NCBI RefSeq assembly: GCF_003591035.1
Contig: NZ_QYUO01000003.1
Coordinates: 806,001 to 870,000, forward strand
Direction: 5' to 3'
Origin: Noviherbaspirillum saxi
Lineage (GTDB): Bacteria > Pseudomonadota > Gammaproteobacteria > Burkholderiales > Burkholderiaceae_D
Length of the DNA: 64,000 nucleotides
Part shown: positions 8,159 to 18,259 of the stretch, one piece after another
How positions within the stretch are numbered: the stretch's first letter is position 1
Layout of the letters: every line of letters starts with the position of its first letter
The notes under the pieces: model-generated
The model's database searches: none
What the model was told of the DNA's origin: nothing
Seen by the model: the letters and a program-made list of their open reading frames with translations, nothing else
Position numbers and translations under genes: made by a program

Positions 8159-8806
8159 ATGCCGCGAAATCCCAGGAAGATCCGGCTGCTGTTGGTAGAT
8201 GACCATGAACTGATCCGCACAAGTCTTGGTCATCTTCTGGCGGCGCTGGAATTTCAGATCGTAGGCGACGTCGGCACGCTATCCGGCTGCATTGAGCAGG
8301 TCGCCCGCCTGCAGCCGGATATCGTGCTGATGGAGAGTCGGATGGCGGACGGCGACGCGCTTCGCACCTGCCGTGAAATACGCGCCGCCTATCCCGAGGT
8401 GCGCGTGATGTTCCTGACCTCGGCCGAAAATCAGGATGCGATGCTGAACTACATACTGGCCGGGGGTGATGCCTATTTATCGAAGAATATTGCGGCAAGC
8501 GTCCTGACGGATGCCATTGTGGCGGTCGCGTCGGGACAGCCGAAACTCGACTTTGCAACGATGCAGCGACTGCGGGAGCGGATCTCTTGCGGCACCCCGC
8601 AGCGCATGCAGCAGGATGCCTTGTCTCCGCAAGAACGGAGAATCCTGCCGCTCGTCGCCGAAGGCAAGACCAACAAGGAAATCGGCAAGCAGCTCGGACT
8701 CAGCGACAAAACCGTAAAGAATCATCTCAGCAGCGTCTATCAAAAACTGCAGGTGAAGCGGCGCGCGCAGGTGGCGGCGCTCGTCGCGCACGACAGGAGT
8801 TTATAA
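8159..8806 (+). CDS. NarL/LuxR-type response regulator with Glu in place of the phospho-acceptor Asp
   Basis: A 215-residue protein with a receiver domain (about 8-125) and a LuxR-type HTH (about 150-210; SPQERRILPLVAEGKTNKEI, then SDKTVKNHLSSVYQKL). The acidic pair is present (VDDHE), as are the switch Thr (FLTSAEN) and Lys (YLSKN). The normally phosphorylated Asp is replaced by Glu59 in PDIVLMESRM, read directly from the codon GAG. Glu there often mimics the phosphorylated state, so the protein may be permanently active (inference). A GGAG site (TTTTTACGGAGG) precedes the ATG. It lies just upstream of the GGDEF/EAL gene and between two copies of that gene's leader. Confidence 0.88.
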   Translation: MPRNPRKIRLLLVDDHELIRTSLGHLLAALEFQIVGDVGTLSGCIEQVARLQPDIVLMESRMADGDALRTCREIRAAYPEVRVMFLTSAENQDAMLNYILAGGDAYLSKNIAASVLTDAIVAVASGQPKLDFATMQRLRERISCGTPQRMQQDALSPQERRILPLVAEGKTNKEIGKQLGLSDKTVKNHLSSVYQKLQVKRRAQVAALVAHDRSL

Positions 8807-8855
8807 ACGAGCATCCGGCGACGGCGAGACGGACAAAGTATGCGTCGTCATTGGC

Positions 8856-9219
8856 AAGGCCATTCGGCTCATGCCATTCGGCACTTCCGTGCCTTGCAGT
8901 TTGGCAACAGACTAGGTGGCTGTTTCGGGCGACGACGTCCACAGAAGGGGGTTGCGCCAGGAGCGAGCGGAAGAGATGGCTGCGGAGACCGGTCGGCGCC
9001 TATTCTGGCAGCAGCATCGCATCGCCAAGCACGTCCTTTAATACGATTACTCACCGACTATCCAATGACGGATAACACACTTCGCTGCCGGGCAGACAGG
9101 TCATGAACCGGATACTCTCAGGCGCCACCTTCAGCAGGAAAATCGGCATCGTTTTCCTCCTCGTCTCGCTGGCCGCCGGTGCCAACATCGTGGTGGCGCA
9201 TACGATGCTGCGCGACCAG
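8856..9219. repeat. Direct repeat, copy B (leader plus start of GGDEF/EAL gene)
   Basis: Second copy of the sequence described at 7794. It covers the ~250-bp leader and the first 38 codons of the intact GGDEF/EAL gene, and presumably holds its promoter. Confidence 0.85.
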
Positions 9220-12072
9220 AACGGAGTAGCCGAAACGGTCAACGTCGCCGGCAAACTCCGCATGCTCAGCCAAAAGATCGCCTTCGAAAGCATTTTGGCC
9301 GCACGCGAAGATGCTGGATCAGAGGACAGGCTGAAACGCTCGATAGCCGATTACGAGACGGCGCTCGATGCACTGGTGCGCGGCGGCCACGCGTTCGGCT
9401 ACCAGGTCAAAGAGCCGTCGTTCATGCTCGACGCGCACCTCGCCCCCCTACGCCACGAATGGGCTAACTATCGTACGAAGGTTGAGCGTATGTCGGCCGC
9501 GCACGGTAATGAAGCCTGGCTTGCGCCGGCGCGCGAACAGATCGCACACAGTTCGTCTGTGCTGCTTGGCCGTGCCGAGCAGATCGTGCAGCTGCTGACG
9601 GAGGAAACCCGCAAAGCGCAACGGACTGCGCTGATGAAAATGTATGCGCTGCTCGGCGTTGACGTGCTCGTGCTGCTGTTTGCCTTCGTCATGGCCCGCA
9701 GGACGATTGTCCTGCCATTGCGCGCGCTTGCGCATCAGAGCCGCGCGCTGGCGGAAGGCAACTACCTGGTGCGCGCGCACGTCTATTCGCGGGACGAAGT
9801 CGGCCAGCTGTCGCTCGCCTTCAATCATGCCACTGCTCGGATCGGCGAACTCGTTGCGCGGCTGGACGCTGACCGCCGCAATCTGATCCGGACCGAATCA
9901 ATGTTTCGCGGCCTTGCGGAAAACTCGGTGGTCGGCGTCTACATCGCGCAGAACGGCAAATTCCACTTCGTCAATCCAAAGATGGCCGAACTGTTCTGCT
10001 ACGAGCCAACGGAGATGATGTCGGCTGTCTGCGTACTCGACATCGTGCCGGAGACGGACCATGACCTGGTCAAGCACAACGTGCGCAGGCGCATCAGCGG
10101 CGAAGTGAATGAAGTGAAGTATGAGCGCCAGGCGCAGCGCAAGGACGGCACGCTGTTCGATGTCGAGGTGTTCGGATCGAAAATGGAGATCGACGGCCGG
10201 CACGCGACCATCGGCGTCATACTCGACATTACTGAACGCAAGCGCACTGAGCGCGCATTGAACATGTTGAGCGCCTGCAATCAGGCCCTGGTGCATGCGC
10301 ATGAAGAGTCGGCGCTGCTGGAGCAAATATGCCGCATCGTGCGCGAGGTGAACGGGCATCCGTTCGTCTGGGCCGGCTACCTCGACGAGAAGGAAGCGCA
10401 AGACGTCTATCCGGTCGCATGCGTGGAGGCCGAGCGCGGCGCGCTGCTGGCGGCGATCGCAGCCGCCGACACCGACGAGGTCACCGCGAGGGCAATCCGC
10501 AGCGAAACGATGGTGTTGACCCAGACCCTGCAGGCCGACACCGGAGACGCCGTGTGGCTCGCGTTTTTCCGCGAGAACCGGCTGGCCGCGGCGCTGTCGC
10601 TGCCGATCAGGGTCGCCGGCAAGACGATCGGCGCGTTCACCATCTACGCCACGGCGGCCGCCGCCTTCACTGCCGACGAGGTGAAGGTCGCCGAAAAAAT
10701 GGTCGATAACCTCGCGTTCGGCATTGCTGCATTGCGCGCCGACACGGCGCGGCGGCTGTACGCCGATCAACTAGAGTACAACGCTACTCATGACGCGCTG
10801 ACCGGACTTGCCAACCGCACGCTGCTGGGTGACCGTTTGGGCAAGGCAATCGCGTCGGCGCAGCGTTACGGTCATCAGGTCGCGGTCCTGTTGCACGACC
10901 TCGACAATTTCAAGGTCATCAACGATAGCCTCGGCCACGCAGCCGGCGACGAGTTGCTGTCGGCCGTCGCGAAGCGCATGCGCGCGTCGGTGCGCGAAAG
11001 CGATACCGTCGCTCGGCTGGGCGGCGACGAGTTCGTGATCGTCATGCCCAACGTCGCCAAGCCGGACGATGCGGTGGTGGTCGGCAAAAAAGTCCTGGAT
11101 GCGTTATCCCAACCCTTCTGCATTGAAGGCCAGAATGTCTACGTCAGCGCGAGCATCGGCGTGAGCCTGTATCCGCAGGACGGGACCGACGAGCGCATTC
11201 TGCTCAAGAACGTCGATCTGGCGATGTACCGGGCAAAACGGGACGGGCGCGGCACCATCCGTTTCTATACGGAGGAAATGAACCAACGCAACCGCGAGCG
11301 CCAGACGCTGGAAGCGGAACTGCACCATGCACTCGAGCGCGGCGAGTTCGTGCTGCACTATCAGCCGAAAGCCGACATGCAGCATGGGCGGATCACCGGC
11401 GTCGAGGCGCTCGTCCGCTGGCGGCACCCGAAGCATGGTTTGGTCGCGCCGGCGAAGTTCATTCCACTTGCCGAGGAAACTGGATTGATCGTCCCGCTCG
11501 GCGCCTGGGTGCTGAAGGAGGCATGCCGGCAAAGCCGGCGCTGGCAAGACCAGGGCTTGCCAGCCATCTGCATGGCGGTCAATCTGTCTGCGCGCCAATT
11601 GCATCCTGACGACCTGGTGACGCTGGTGGCGCAGGCGCTGCAGGAAGCGGACCTTTCGCCGCATTTACTGGAACTCGAACTTACCGAAACCGCCATCATG
11701 GAAGATGCGGAGCAGGCGATACCCATTCTTCAGAAACTCAAGGGACTCGGCGTCAAGCTGTCGCTGGACGATTTTGGCACCGGCTATTCATCGCTCAATT
11801 ACCTGCGGCGTTTTCCGTTAGACACCCTGAAGATCGACAGGGCATTTGTAAAGGAAATCGACTCCGGCAGTTCGACCAGTCAGGACGCGACGATCATCAA
11901 AGCCATGATCGCGCTTGCGCGCAATCTCGGCCTCACGGTAGTCGCCGAGGGTGTCGAAACGAGGGAGCAGGCGGATTTTCTTCGTGCGCACGGCTGTCAC
12001 GAAACGCAAGGATATTACACCGGTATGCCGCTGCCACCCTTGCGGATGAAGCGCCTGCTTAGGGCCTGTTAA
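9103..12072 (+). CDS. Membrane-bound PAS-GAF-GGDEF-EAL cyclic-di-GMP protein
   Basis: A 989-residue sensor. In order: transmembrane helix 1 (about 12-32); a periplasmic domain of the PilJ/type IV pili sensor type with the pattern [12 protein letters not shown]; helix 2 (about 178-198); HAMP (about 200-255); PAS (about 262-385); GAF (about 390-545); diguanylate cyclase with intact GGDEF (about 639-643, RLGGDEF); and phosphodiesterase with intact EAL (about 768-770, GVEALVRW) and the [10 protein letters not shown] loop. Both output domains look catalytically complete, so it could make or degrade c-di-GMP depending on input. It follows the atypical response regulator. The final codons, including the stop, come from an inserted palindromic element. 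Confidence 0.92.
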   Translation: MNRILSGATFSRKIGIVFLLVSLAAGANIVVAHTMLRDQNGVAETVNVAGKLRMLSQKIAFESILAAREDAGSEDRLKRSIADYETALDALVRGGHAFGYQVKEPSFMLDAHLAPLRHEWANYRTKVERMSAAHGNEAWLAPAREQIAHSSSVLLGRAEQIVQLLTEETRKAQRTALMKMYALLGVDVLVLLFAFVMARRTIVLPLRALAHQSRALAEGNYLVRAHVYSRDEVGQLSLAFNHATARIGELVARLDADRRNLIRTESMFRGLAENSVVGVYIAQNGKFHFVNPKMAELFCYEPTEMMSAVCVLDIVPETDHDLVKHNVRRRISGEVNEVKYERQAQRKDGTLFDVEVFGSKMEIDGRHATIGVILDITERKRTERALNMLSACNQALVHAHEESALLEQICRIVREVNGHPFVWAGYLDEKEAQDVYPVACVEAERGALLAAIAAADTDEVTARAIRSETMVLTQTLQADTGDAVWLAFFRENRLAAALSLPIRVAGKTIGAFTIYATAAAAFTADEVKVAEKMVDNLAFGIAALRADTARRLYADQLEYNATHDALTGLANRTLLGDRLGKAIASAQRYGHQVAVLLHDLDNFKVINDSLGHAAGDELLSAVAKRMRASVRESDTVARLGGDEFVIVMPNVAKPDDAVVVGKKVLDALSQPFCIEGQNVYVSASIGVSLYPQDGTDERILLKNVDLAMYRAKRDGRGTIRFYTEEMNQRNRERQTLEAELHHALERGEFVLHYQPKADMQHGRITGVEALVRWRHPKHGLVAPAKFIPLAEETGLIVPLGAWVLKEACRQSRRWQDQGLPAICMAVNLSARQLHPDDLVTLVAQALQEADLSPHLLELELTETAIMEDAEQAIPILQKLKGLGVKLSLDDFGTGYSSLNYLRRFPLDTLKIDRAFVKEIDSGSSTSQDATIIKAMIALARNLGLTVVAEGVETREQADFLRAHGCHETQGYYTGMPLPPLRMKRLLRAC

Positions 12073-12222
12073 GGAACAAATCGCTCATTTTTTCTGGCCA
12101 AAGCTGGCGCACTGCTGCGTTGTTCGCTGCTTGCAGTGCTCGCACTGCGGCGCAACGAACGCCTTGCATTGCATCCAGCTGTGGCCGCCAAAATGCACGA
12201 TTTATTCCTTAACAGGCCCTTA
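12059..12222. repeat. ~164-bp palindromic MITE-like element overlapping a gene end
   Basis: The outer arms match as inverted repeats: AGGGCCTGTTAAGGAACAAA on the left and the reverse complement of TTTATTCCTTAACAGGCCCT on the right, with one mismatch. Weaker symmetry (GGCCAAAGCTGG / CCAGCTGTGGCC) continues inward. No transposase is encoded. The TAA of the upstream GGDEF/EAL gene is in the left arm (TGT TAA). Confidence 0.8.
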
Positions 12223-12304
12223 GCGAAGAGTCAGCGTCAACCGATGTTGCGTCAGCGACTGCGGCCGGCATAACCGGAACGGATTCCACTCTGGAGGAGA
12301 AACA

Positions 12305-14044
12305 ATGAATATTGCTAAGTTGAAGGTAGGTACCCGACTTGCCATCGGTTTCGGACTGGTGTTGTCTATGATGGCGATGTTGAGTATCGCCGGTATCGCG
12401 TATCTGGCGCAGATCGATAGCGTCACTACAAGAATCATCACAAAAGAATGGGTGAAAGCCGATGCCGCCGGCACACTCAATGCGATGACGCGCGAAAACG
12501 CACGGCTGACGCTGCAGCTCTTCATCGCGCCGGACCGACCCGCGCAGCAGCAGATCCACGCTCAGATCAATGCCAACAAGGCGATCATCGACAAGGCGCT
12601 GGAGGCGCTGGAGCGGACTATTTATATGGAGCAGGGAAAACACCTGCTGGAAAACATCCGCGACAGTCGCCAGCGTTACGTAGCCTCGTTCACCGGCGTC
12701 GCCAGGCTGTTGGAAGAAGGGCGTGAACAACAGGCGGAAGCGCTCATGACTGGCCAAACGCTGCCGCTGCTGCAGCGCTTGCAGGACAAGGTAAAGGAAT
12801 TGTCCGACCTGCAAAAGAGCCTGGTAGAGGCGGGTCGCGCGGAAGTCCAGCAAAGCATCGACGCCGCCCGTTTCCTGATGCTGGCCTCGGGGCTAGCGGC
12901 CGCCGTAATCGGCATCGCGGCGGCGATCGTTATCACGCGCGGCTTGACCAGGCAACTCGGCGGCGAGCCCGGTGACGTGGTCGAGATCGCCGCGCGCATT
13001 GCGCAGGGCGATGTCGGGGTGAATATCGACATCCGCGCCGGCGACCAGTCGAGCCTGCTGTTTGCGATGAAATCGATGCGCGACAAGCTCGGCACGATGG
13101 TCGGTCGCGTACGCGCCGGCGCCGACACCGTTACGGCAGCGTCGGTGCAGCTTGCGGCGGGCAACCTCGACCTGTCCGTCCGCACGGAGGAACAGGCCAG
13201 CGCGCTGCAAGAGACCGCTTCGTCCATGGAGGAACTGGCATCGACGGTCGACAACAACGCGGCAAATGCACAGCAGGCGCGGCAACTGGTGCAGTCCGCC
13301 TCCGATGTCGCGACGCAGGGCGGCAAGGTGGTCGAGCGAGTGGTCGCCACCATGCATTCGATCAACGAGTCGTCGATGCGGATTGCCGATATCACCGAAG
13401 TAATAGACAACATCGCGTTTCAAACCAACATCCTCGCGCTGAATGCAGCGGTCGAAGCCGCGCGCGCCGGCGAACAGGGACGCGGATTTGCCGTAGTCGC
13501 CTCGGAGGTGCGCGCGCTGGCGCGGCGCGCGGCCTGCGCAGCGAAGGAGATCAAGCAGCTGATCGACGATTCGGTAGAACGGGTGCAAGCGGGAACGACG
13601 CTGGCCGGCGAAGCAGGCGCGACGACGGACCGAATTATCGCGAGCGTATGCCGCGTCGCCGACATCATGAACGAGATTGCGGCGGCGAGCGGCGAGCAGA
13701 GCAACGGCATCCAACAGATCAATCAGGCGATCAGCCAGATGGACGAGGTGACCCAGCAAAACGCCGCGCTGGTCGAACAGGCAGCAGCGGCGTCGGCATC
13801 GCTGCAGGAGCAGGCGAAAGGCCTGGCGCAAGCGATGAGCGTATTCAAGGCCGGCGAGGGTGCCGCCGCCACAGTCATTGAACCGGTACCGGAGAAGGTC
13901 GCCGCAGCCACCAGATCTGGCGATACGCCCTTGCTTCTCATGAAGGGAGGCCGGGACGCAAGCCCGGTGCGCGTTGCGGCGGCACAGCGCGCAAGAACAG
14001 TTGGCGCACCGGAGGGTCATCGCCAGGAGTGGGAAGAGTTTTGA
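12305..14044 (+). CDS. Methyl-accepting chemotaxis protein with CheR-tether-like tail
   Basis: A 579-residue Tar-like receptor: transmembrane helix 1 (about 10-32), a four-helix-bundle periplasmic sensor, helix 2 (about 189-211), HAMP (about 212-265) and a cytoplasmic coiled coil. The hairpin tip is [20 protein letters not shown], followed by [15 protein letters not shown]. The protein ends in EWEEF, which fits the xWxxF pentapeptide that tethers CheR and CheB in the major receptors. A GGAGG-type site lies just ahead of the ATG. The ligand is unknown. It sits between two c-di-GMP proteins, so it belongs to a motility and signalling block. Confidence 0.93.
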   Translation: MNIAKLKVGTRLAIGFGLVLSMMAMLSIAGIAYLAQIDSVTTRIITKEWVKADAAGTLNAMTRENARLTLQLFIAPDRPAQQQIHAQINANKAIIDKALEALERTIYMEQGKHLLENIRDSRQRYVASFTGVARLLEEGREQQAEALMTGQTLPLLQRLQDKVKELSDLQKSLVEAGRAEVQQSIDAARFLMLASGLAAAVIGIAAAIVITRGLTRQLGGEPGDVVEIAARIAQGDVGVNIDIRAGDQSSLLFAMKSMRDKLGTMVGRVRAGADTVTAASVQLAAGNLDLSVRTEEQASALQETASSMEELASTVDNNAANAQQARQLVQSASDVATQGGKVVERVVATMHSINESSMRIADITEVIDNIAFQTNILALNAAVEAARAGEQGRGFAVVASEVRALARRAACAAKEIKQLIDDSVERVQAGTTLAGEAGATTDRIIASVCRVADIMNEIAAASGEQSNGIQQINQAISQMDEVTQQNAALVEQAAAASASLQEQAKGLAQAMSVFKAGEGAAATVIEPVPEKVAAATRSGDTPLLLMKGGRDASPVRVAAAQRARTVGAPEGHRQEWEEF

Positions 14045-14269
14045 GGGCTGCGCGTACTCGCGCATGATTCTCGGCGGTGCACCGATGCACCGTAAACAAA
14101 CATGCCGCATCGGCGTGCAAGCCGCGCACTGCACATGCTGCCGTTGTGGCGCACGACGAATACCATTTCGCAATATAAAAAATAGCGCAACCAGTATCGG
14201 CACGGAACTTGCAATACGGAAATAGCGTTTTTCCTTTCCGTTTTTTGTTCGCTCAGGTCCGCCGCCATC

Positions 14270-16546
14270 ATGCACAATCGCCGATTCGCCATCCGTCATC
14301 AACCCAGGTTACCGTTGCCTGCGATTCCGGAAGGATTGCAGCAGGCGGCATCCTTCGGTCTCTGGCAATACGACGGTAATACCTTTGAGCTGAGGCTATC
14401 CTCCACCGCCGCCGAACTGCTGGCGGTGGAGGAGGGCTGCTACCGGGACGTGCACCGGTGCTTCGTTAATGCCGCCGCGGAAGAAAGGGATACCCTTGTA
14501 GCGGCATTCGAACAGCATCTGCGCAGCGGCAGCGTGCTCGACTGCAATTTTCGCGTGTCCAGTCGCACGCGCGGATTGCGTTGGCTGCGCTTGTCCGCGA
14601 TTCCGCAACTGTCCTCGCAAAGCGGTGCGGCCAGCGGGATGGTGGCCGACATCACGCCGCACAAGCTGGCGGAGATGCGCGAACGTTTCATCTTCAAGTT
14701 CATGGAACTGCTGGTCGGAGCGCATACGGTGGACGAGGTGATTGCCAAGGTTCTGCCGGTCGTATGCGAAAGCCTAGGCTGGGACTGGGGCGCCTATTGG
14801 TCGACCGCGCCGGACCAGCCGGATGTACTGCGGTGCCGGCAGCATTGGCGTAGTCCGGCAATCAATCTGGCGGCGTTCTCGCAGGCCAGCGCCCGCACGC
14901 CGATCCCGACCGGCCTCGGCCTGATCGGCAAAGTATGGAGCAGTGCGCAGGCTACGTGGATCGAGGACATGGCGAGCGACACATCCTTCCTGCGCCAGAA
15001 GGCGGCGCAGGCTTCCGCGCTGCGTTCCGGCTACGCTTTCCCGGTCGGCTACCAGGCGGCCGACGGCGGTCAGCGCAGGCTTGGCGTGTTGGAATTCTTC
15101 AGCAGGCTGCCGCGGCAGCCGACCGCGCAACTGCCATACGTTGCGACCGCGGTCGGCGGATTGATCGGACAGACGGTGCAGCGGCTGGTACATGAAGCAT
15201 CGATCCGCCACATGGCGCAAACCGACAGTCTCACCGGTCTTGCGAATCGCGCGCATTTTTACCAGATCATCGACGCGGAATGCTCGAACGCGATGGCAGA
15301 CAAGAGCAGCTTCGGCTTGCTGTACATCGACCTCGACCAGTTCAAGCCGATCAACGATGCGTTCGGCCATGAGGCTGGCAACGCGGTGCTGAAGGAATTC
15401 GCCACCCGCGTGCTCGGCCTGCTGCCGCACGGCTGCTTTGCCGGACGGCTAGGCGGTGACGAGTTCTGCGTACTGTTGAAGGCGAAGGACTTCGCCGCGG
15501 CGGTTGCGCAGGTAAGCGAGGCCATCCTTTGCGCGGCGCGCACGCCGGTCCCGTTCAACGACTGCCCGCTGGTCATTTCGGCCAGCATCGGCATCAGCGT
15601 GTTTCCGGAAGACGGCACGACGGCGGCGGAACTCTTGCGCAATGCGGACGTCGCGATGTACCGCAGCAAGAAAAGCGGCCGCAATCTCGTCAGCTTCAGC
15701 GCAAATGTGCCCGGCGCGAATTCGGAAGCGCGCCAGTCGTTTCTGATGAAGCGAATGACGATCGAAGGCGCGCTGCACAAGGCGCTGGAACGATCGGAAT
15801 TCTTTCTCGATTACCAGCCGATCGGCGATCCGGCGGCCGGCCGTATCGTCGCGGTGGAAGCACTGATCCGGTGGCGCCGGTGCAATGGCGAAATCGTCCG
15901 TCCCGACGAGTTCATTCCTGTGGCGGAAGAAGCCGGACTGATTTCCCACATCGATGAATGGGTGGTGCGGCGCGCGTGCGCCGACCTCGCCGCGATGCAT
16001 CGGGCCGGCCTGACGGACCTGCGCGTGAGCGTCAATATGGCGGCACCCGAATTCATGCGCCAGACGCTCCCTGCGGATCTGCTGGCAGTGACGCGCGCAG
16101 CCGGCATCGAGCCCGAGCATCTCTGTCTTGAATTGACCGAGCGAATGATGATGACGCAGGCCGATACGATCATTCCGGTGATGCACGCGTTGCGCAGGCA
16201 GGGATTCCGGATCAGCCTCGACGACTTCGGCACCGGCTATTCATCGCTGGCGCGCCTGAAAATTCTACCGATCACCTCGGTGAAGATCGACCGTTCGTTC
16301 ATCAGGGGTTTGCCCGGCGATATGCATGACAGGGCAATCGTACGTGCGATGCTGGAACTCGCGAGCGACATGAGGCTGGCTATCGTTGCCGAAGGCGTCG
16401 AAACACTTGAGCAGATGGAGGCACTGGCAGAACTCGGCGATCCGCTGATACAGGGTTACCTGCTTGGTAAACCTGCATCGCCGGAACAGATCGTCAGTGC
16501 ATACAGCCGCCGCGCATGGCAGCCGCAGGTTAGCGCGATTGCATAG
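14270..16546 (+). CDS. PAS-GAF-GGDEF-EAL cyclic-di-GMP protein, cytoplasmic
   Basis: A 758-residue protein without membrane helices. A PAS domain (about 22-125) ends in GMVADITPHK; a GAF domain spans about 140-310 (LVGAHTVDEVIAKVLP, then GLGLIGKVWSS); the GGDEF domain keeps RLGGDEF (about 393-397); and the EAL domain keeps VEALIRW (about 528-531) and [10 protein letters not shown]. Both catalytic signatures are complete. It is separated from the chemoreceptor by about 225 bases that include T-rich runs (about 14229-14248), so it may have its own promoter. It is a paralogue in architecture of the protein at 9103 but is soluble. Confidence 0.92.
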   Translation: MHNRRFAIRHQPRLPLPAIPEGLQQAASFGLWQYDGNTFELRLSSTAAELLAVEEGCYRDVHRCFVNAAAEERDTLVAAFEQHLRSGSVLDCNFRVSSRTRGLRWLRLSAIPQLSSQSGAASGMVADITPHKLAEMRERFIFKFMELLVGAHTVDEVIAKVLPVVCESLGWDWGAYWSTAPDQPDVLRCRQHWRSPAINLAAFSQASARTPIPTGLGLIGKVWSSAQATWIEDMASDTSFLRQKAAQASALRSGYAFPVGYQAADGGQRRLGVLEFFSRLPRQPTAQLPYVATAVGGLIGQTVQRLVHEASIRHMAQTDSLTGLANRAHFYQIIDAECSNAMADKSSFGLLYIDLDQFKPINDAFGHEAGNAVLKEFATRVLGLLPHGCFAGRLGGDEFCVLLKAKDFAAAVAQVSEAILCAARTPVPFNDCPLVISASIGISVFPEDGTTAAELLRNADVAMYRSKKSGRNLVSFSANVPGANSEARQSFLMKRMTIEGALHKALERSEFFLDYQPIGDPAAGRIVAVEALIRWRRCNGEIVRPDEFIPVAEEAGLISHIDEWVVRRACADLAAMHRAGLTDLRVSVNMAAPEFMRQTLPADLLAVTRAAGIEPEHLCLELTERMMMTQADTIIPVMHALRRQGFRISLDDFGTGYSSLARLKILPITSVKIDRSFIRGLPGDMHDRAIVRAMLELASDMRLAIVAEGVETLEQMEALAELGDPLIQGYLLGKPASPEQIVSAYSRRAWQPQVSAIA

Positions 16547-16600
16547 TCCGAAGGATGTTACTACGTATATGATCCAAACCCGGAAAAAATTGCCGCTTTG

Positions 16601-17068
16601 CTAGTGTCCTGTGCCAGAAATAACTTTACATAAACGTTCGATCTTTGCGAGGATGGACTCGGCTGTAGCGGTCCAGACGAAAGGTCTTTTGTGGGCATTG
16701 TAATGTTCCACGTAGCGCTGAATTTGCGACATCAGCTGGCGCACGCTTTCAAACGAGCCTCGTCGGATTGCCTGCTGCGTAATCAGGCCAATCCAACGCT
16801 CGACTTGATTGAGCCAGCTTGAGTAAGTCGGAGTGAAATGCATGTGATAGCGCGGTCGTCTGGCTAGCCAGGCTTTGACTTTCGGGTGCTTATGCGTGGC
16901 ATAGTTATCCAAAATCAGATGCACATCCAAACCAGCAGGAACTGCCTTATCAATATGATTAAGGAAGGCGATGAATTCCTGATGCCTATGACGCGGCTTG
17001 CATTGCGCAATCACTTCACCATTAGCCGTGTTCAGTGCCGCAAACAGTGTGGTTGTCCCACGGCTCAA
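16601..17068 (-). pseudogene. IS630-family transposase, C-terminal part
   Basis: The frame gives GTTTLFAALNTANGEVI, then LILDNYATHKHPKV (catalytic Asp) and PTYSSWLNQVERWIGLI (catalytic Glu), the DDE end of IS630 transposases. The N-terminal half that should precede GTTTLF is absent. Just beyond the stop lies TAGTGTCCTGTGCCAGAAAT (16602 onward), which looks like the terminal sequence of such an element and resembles the ends of the mini-element at 30837. Probably inactive. Confidence 0.85.
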
Positions 17069-17233
17069 GAGTGATGGGGCAAAGACAGATGTTGACGCGT
17101 TATCGTCGAGATGCCATCGATGAGTGTGCGATCAATCGACGCCGCCGTTGTCCACGTCGCTTGCCTGTGCGGGCAACAAGGACCGCGCTCGCCGCACCTT
17201 CCTTGTCGTCCGCGTTGGCATTGCTGATGACCG

Positions 17234-18226
17234 TTATTCCGGCTGGATATTCGCCGCCTTGATAATGCGGCCCCAGTGTTCGTACTCGGCACGCGCAATC
17301 TTGTTCAGCTCTTCCGGCGTACTCGGCGTGATGCTGACCCCTTGCTGGTCGAGCTTTGCCTTGACTTCGTCATTGCCCAGCGCCTCCTGCAATGCGGTTG
17401 CATAGCCCGTCACCAGTTCCTTCGACATGCCTTTCGGGCCCCAGACCGCGTACCAGGCATCGTTGTTGAACGCAGCGATGCCGGCTTCCTGGAGCGTGAC
17501 GATCTTCGGATGCGAGCGATCGCGCTCGGCACGTGTCGCGCCGATAATCTTTAATTTTCCCGCCGATTCCAGCGGCGCGGCCACGTGCAGCGGCATGATT
17601 GCGAGGTCGACATGGCCACCCACCAGGTCGGTGAACATGCCGGCCGATCCTTTATACGGCACATGCGTGATCGTGGTGGCGGTCTGCGCGGCAAACTGCT
17701 CCATGACCAGGTGGTGGAAGGTGCCCTTGCCCGGCGAGCCGTAGGTCACCTTGTCGGGGTTTTTCTTGAGGTAGGCGACCAGCTCACGCGCATTGGCCAC
17801 CGGCACGGAGGAATGCGCGACGAGTGCGAAATTTGTGCGGCCCACCATGGTGATCGGCTGGAAGCTCTGGATGACGTCGAACGGGATCTTCTTATAAAAG
17901 TAGGGAATAGTCAGCGCGGTCGAGGTGCCGATCATCAAGGTGTGCCCATCGGGCGCGGCCTTGGCGACGGCGTCCATGCCGAGAATGCCGGAGGCACCCG
18001 GCTTGTTGTCGACGATGACTGGCTTGCCGAGGCGCCGTGCGAGCTTCGGATCGAGCAGTCGTGCCATTAAGTCGGGGGTGGTGCCCGGGCTGAAGGGAAC
18101 GATGATTTTGATCGGACCCGAGCCACCGGTCGACTGCGCGAAGCCGGTCAATGCGGTGCCCAGCAACAGGCCGCCGCCCGCAGCAGCGAGCAGCCGGCGC
18201 CGTTTTGGATAAAAGGAATGATTCAT
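17234..18226 (-). CDS. Bug/TctC-family periplasmic solute receptor (tripartite tricarboxylate transporter type)
   Basis: A 330-residue protein with an Arg-rich, hydrophobic signal sequence (KRRRLLAAAGGGLLLGTAL, compatible with Tat or Sec). Family motifs follow: IKIIVPFSPGTTPDLMAR, KPVIVDNKPGASG, AAPDGHTLMIGTSTALTI and a C-terminal EYEHWGRIIKAANI. No TctA/TctB membrane genes are present, so it is an orphan receptor of the kind abundant in Burkholderiales. It is the last gene of the gentisate operon (34 bases after the hydroxylase). Capture of the aromatic substrate or a sensing role is inferred from position. Confidence 0.9.
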   Translation of the reverse strand: MNHSFYPKRRRLLAAAGGGLLLGTALTGFAQSTGGSGPIKIIVPFSPGTTPDLMARLLDPKLARRLGKPVIVDNKPGASGILGMDAVAKAAPDGHTLMIGTSTALTIPYFYKKIPFDVIQSFQPITMVGRTNFALVAHSSVPVANARELVAYLKKNPDKVTYGSPGKGTFHHLVMEQFAAQTATTITHVPYKGSAGMFTDLVGGHVDLAIMPLHVAAPLESAGKLKIIGATRAERDRSHPKIVTLQEAGIAAFNNDAWYAVWGPKGMSKELVTGYATALQEALGNDEVKAKLDQQGVSITPSTPEELNKIARAEYEHWGRIIKAANIQPE

Positions 18227-18259
18227 GGGGTTCTCTTCACGGTAATTGCTGAAGCTTGC

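Noticed and set aside
9898..10770. Minus-strand open frame of 290 codons
   Set aside because: Antisense shadow of the PAS/GAF part of the c-di-GMP protein.
12893..14302. Minus-strand open frame of 469 codons
   Set aside because: Antisense shadow of the chemoreceptor; composition rich in Arg and Cys with no domain.
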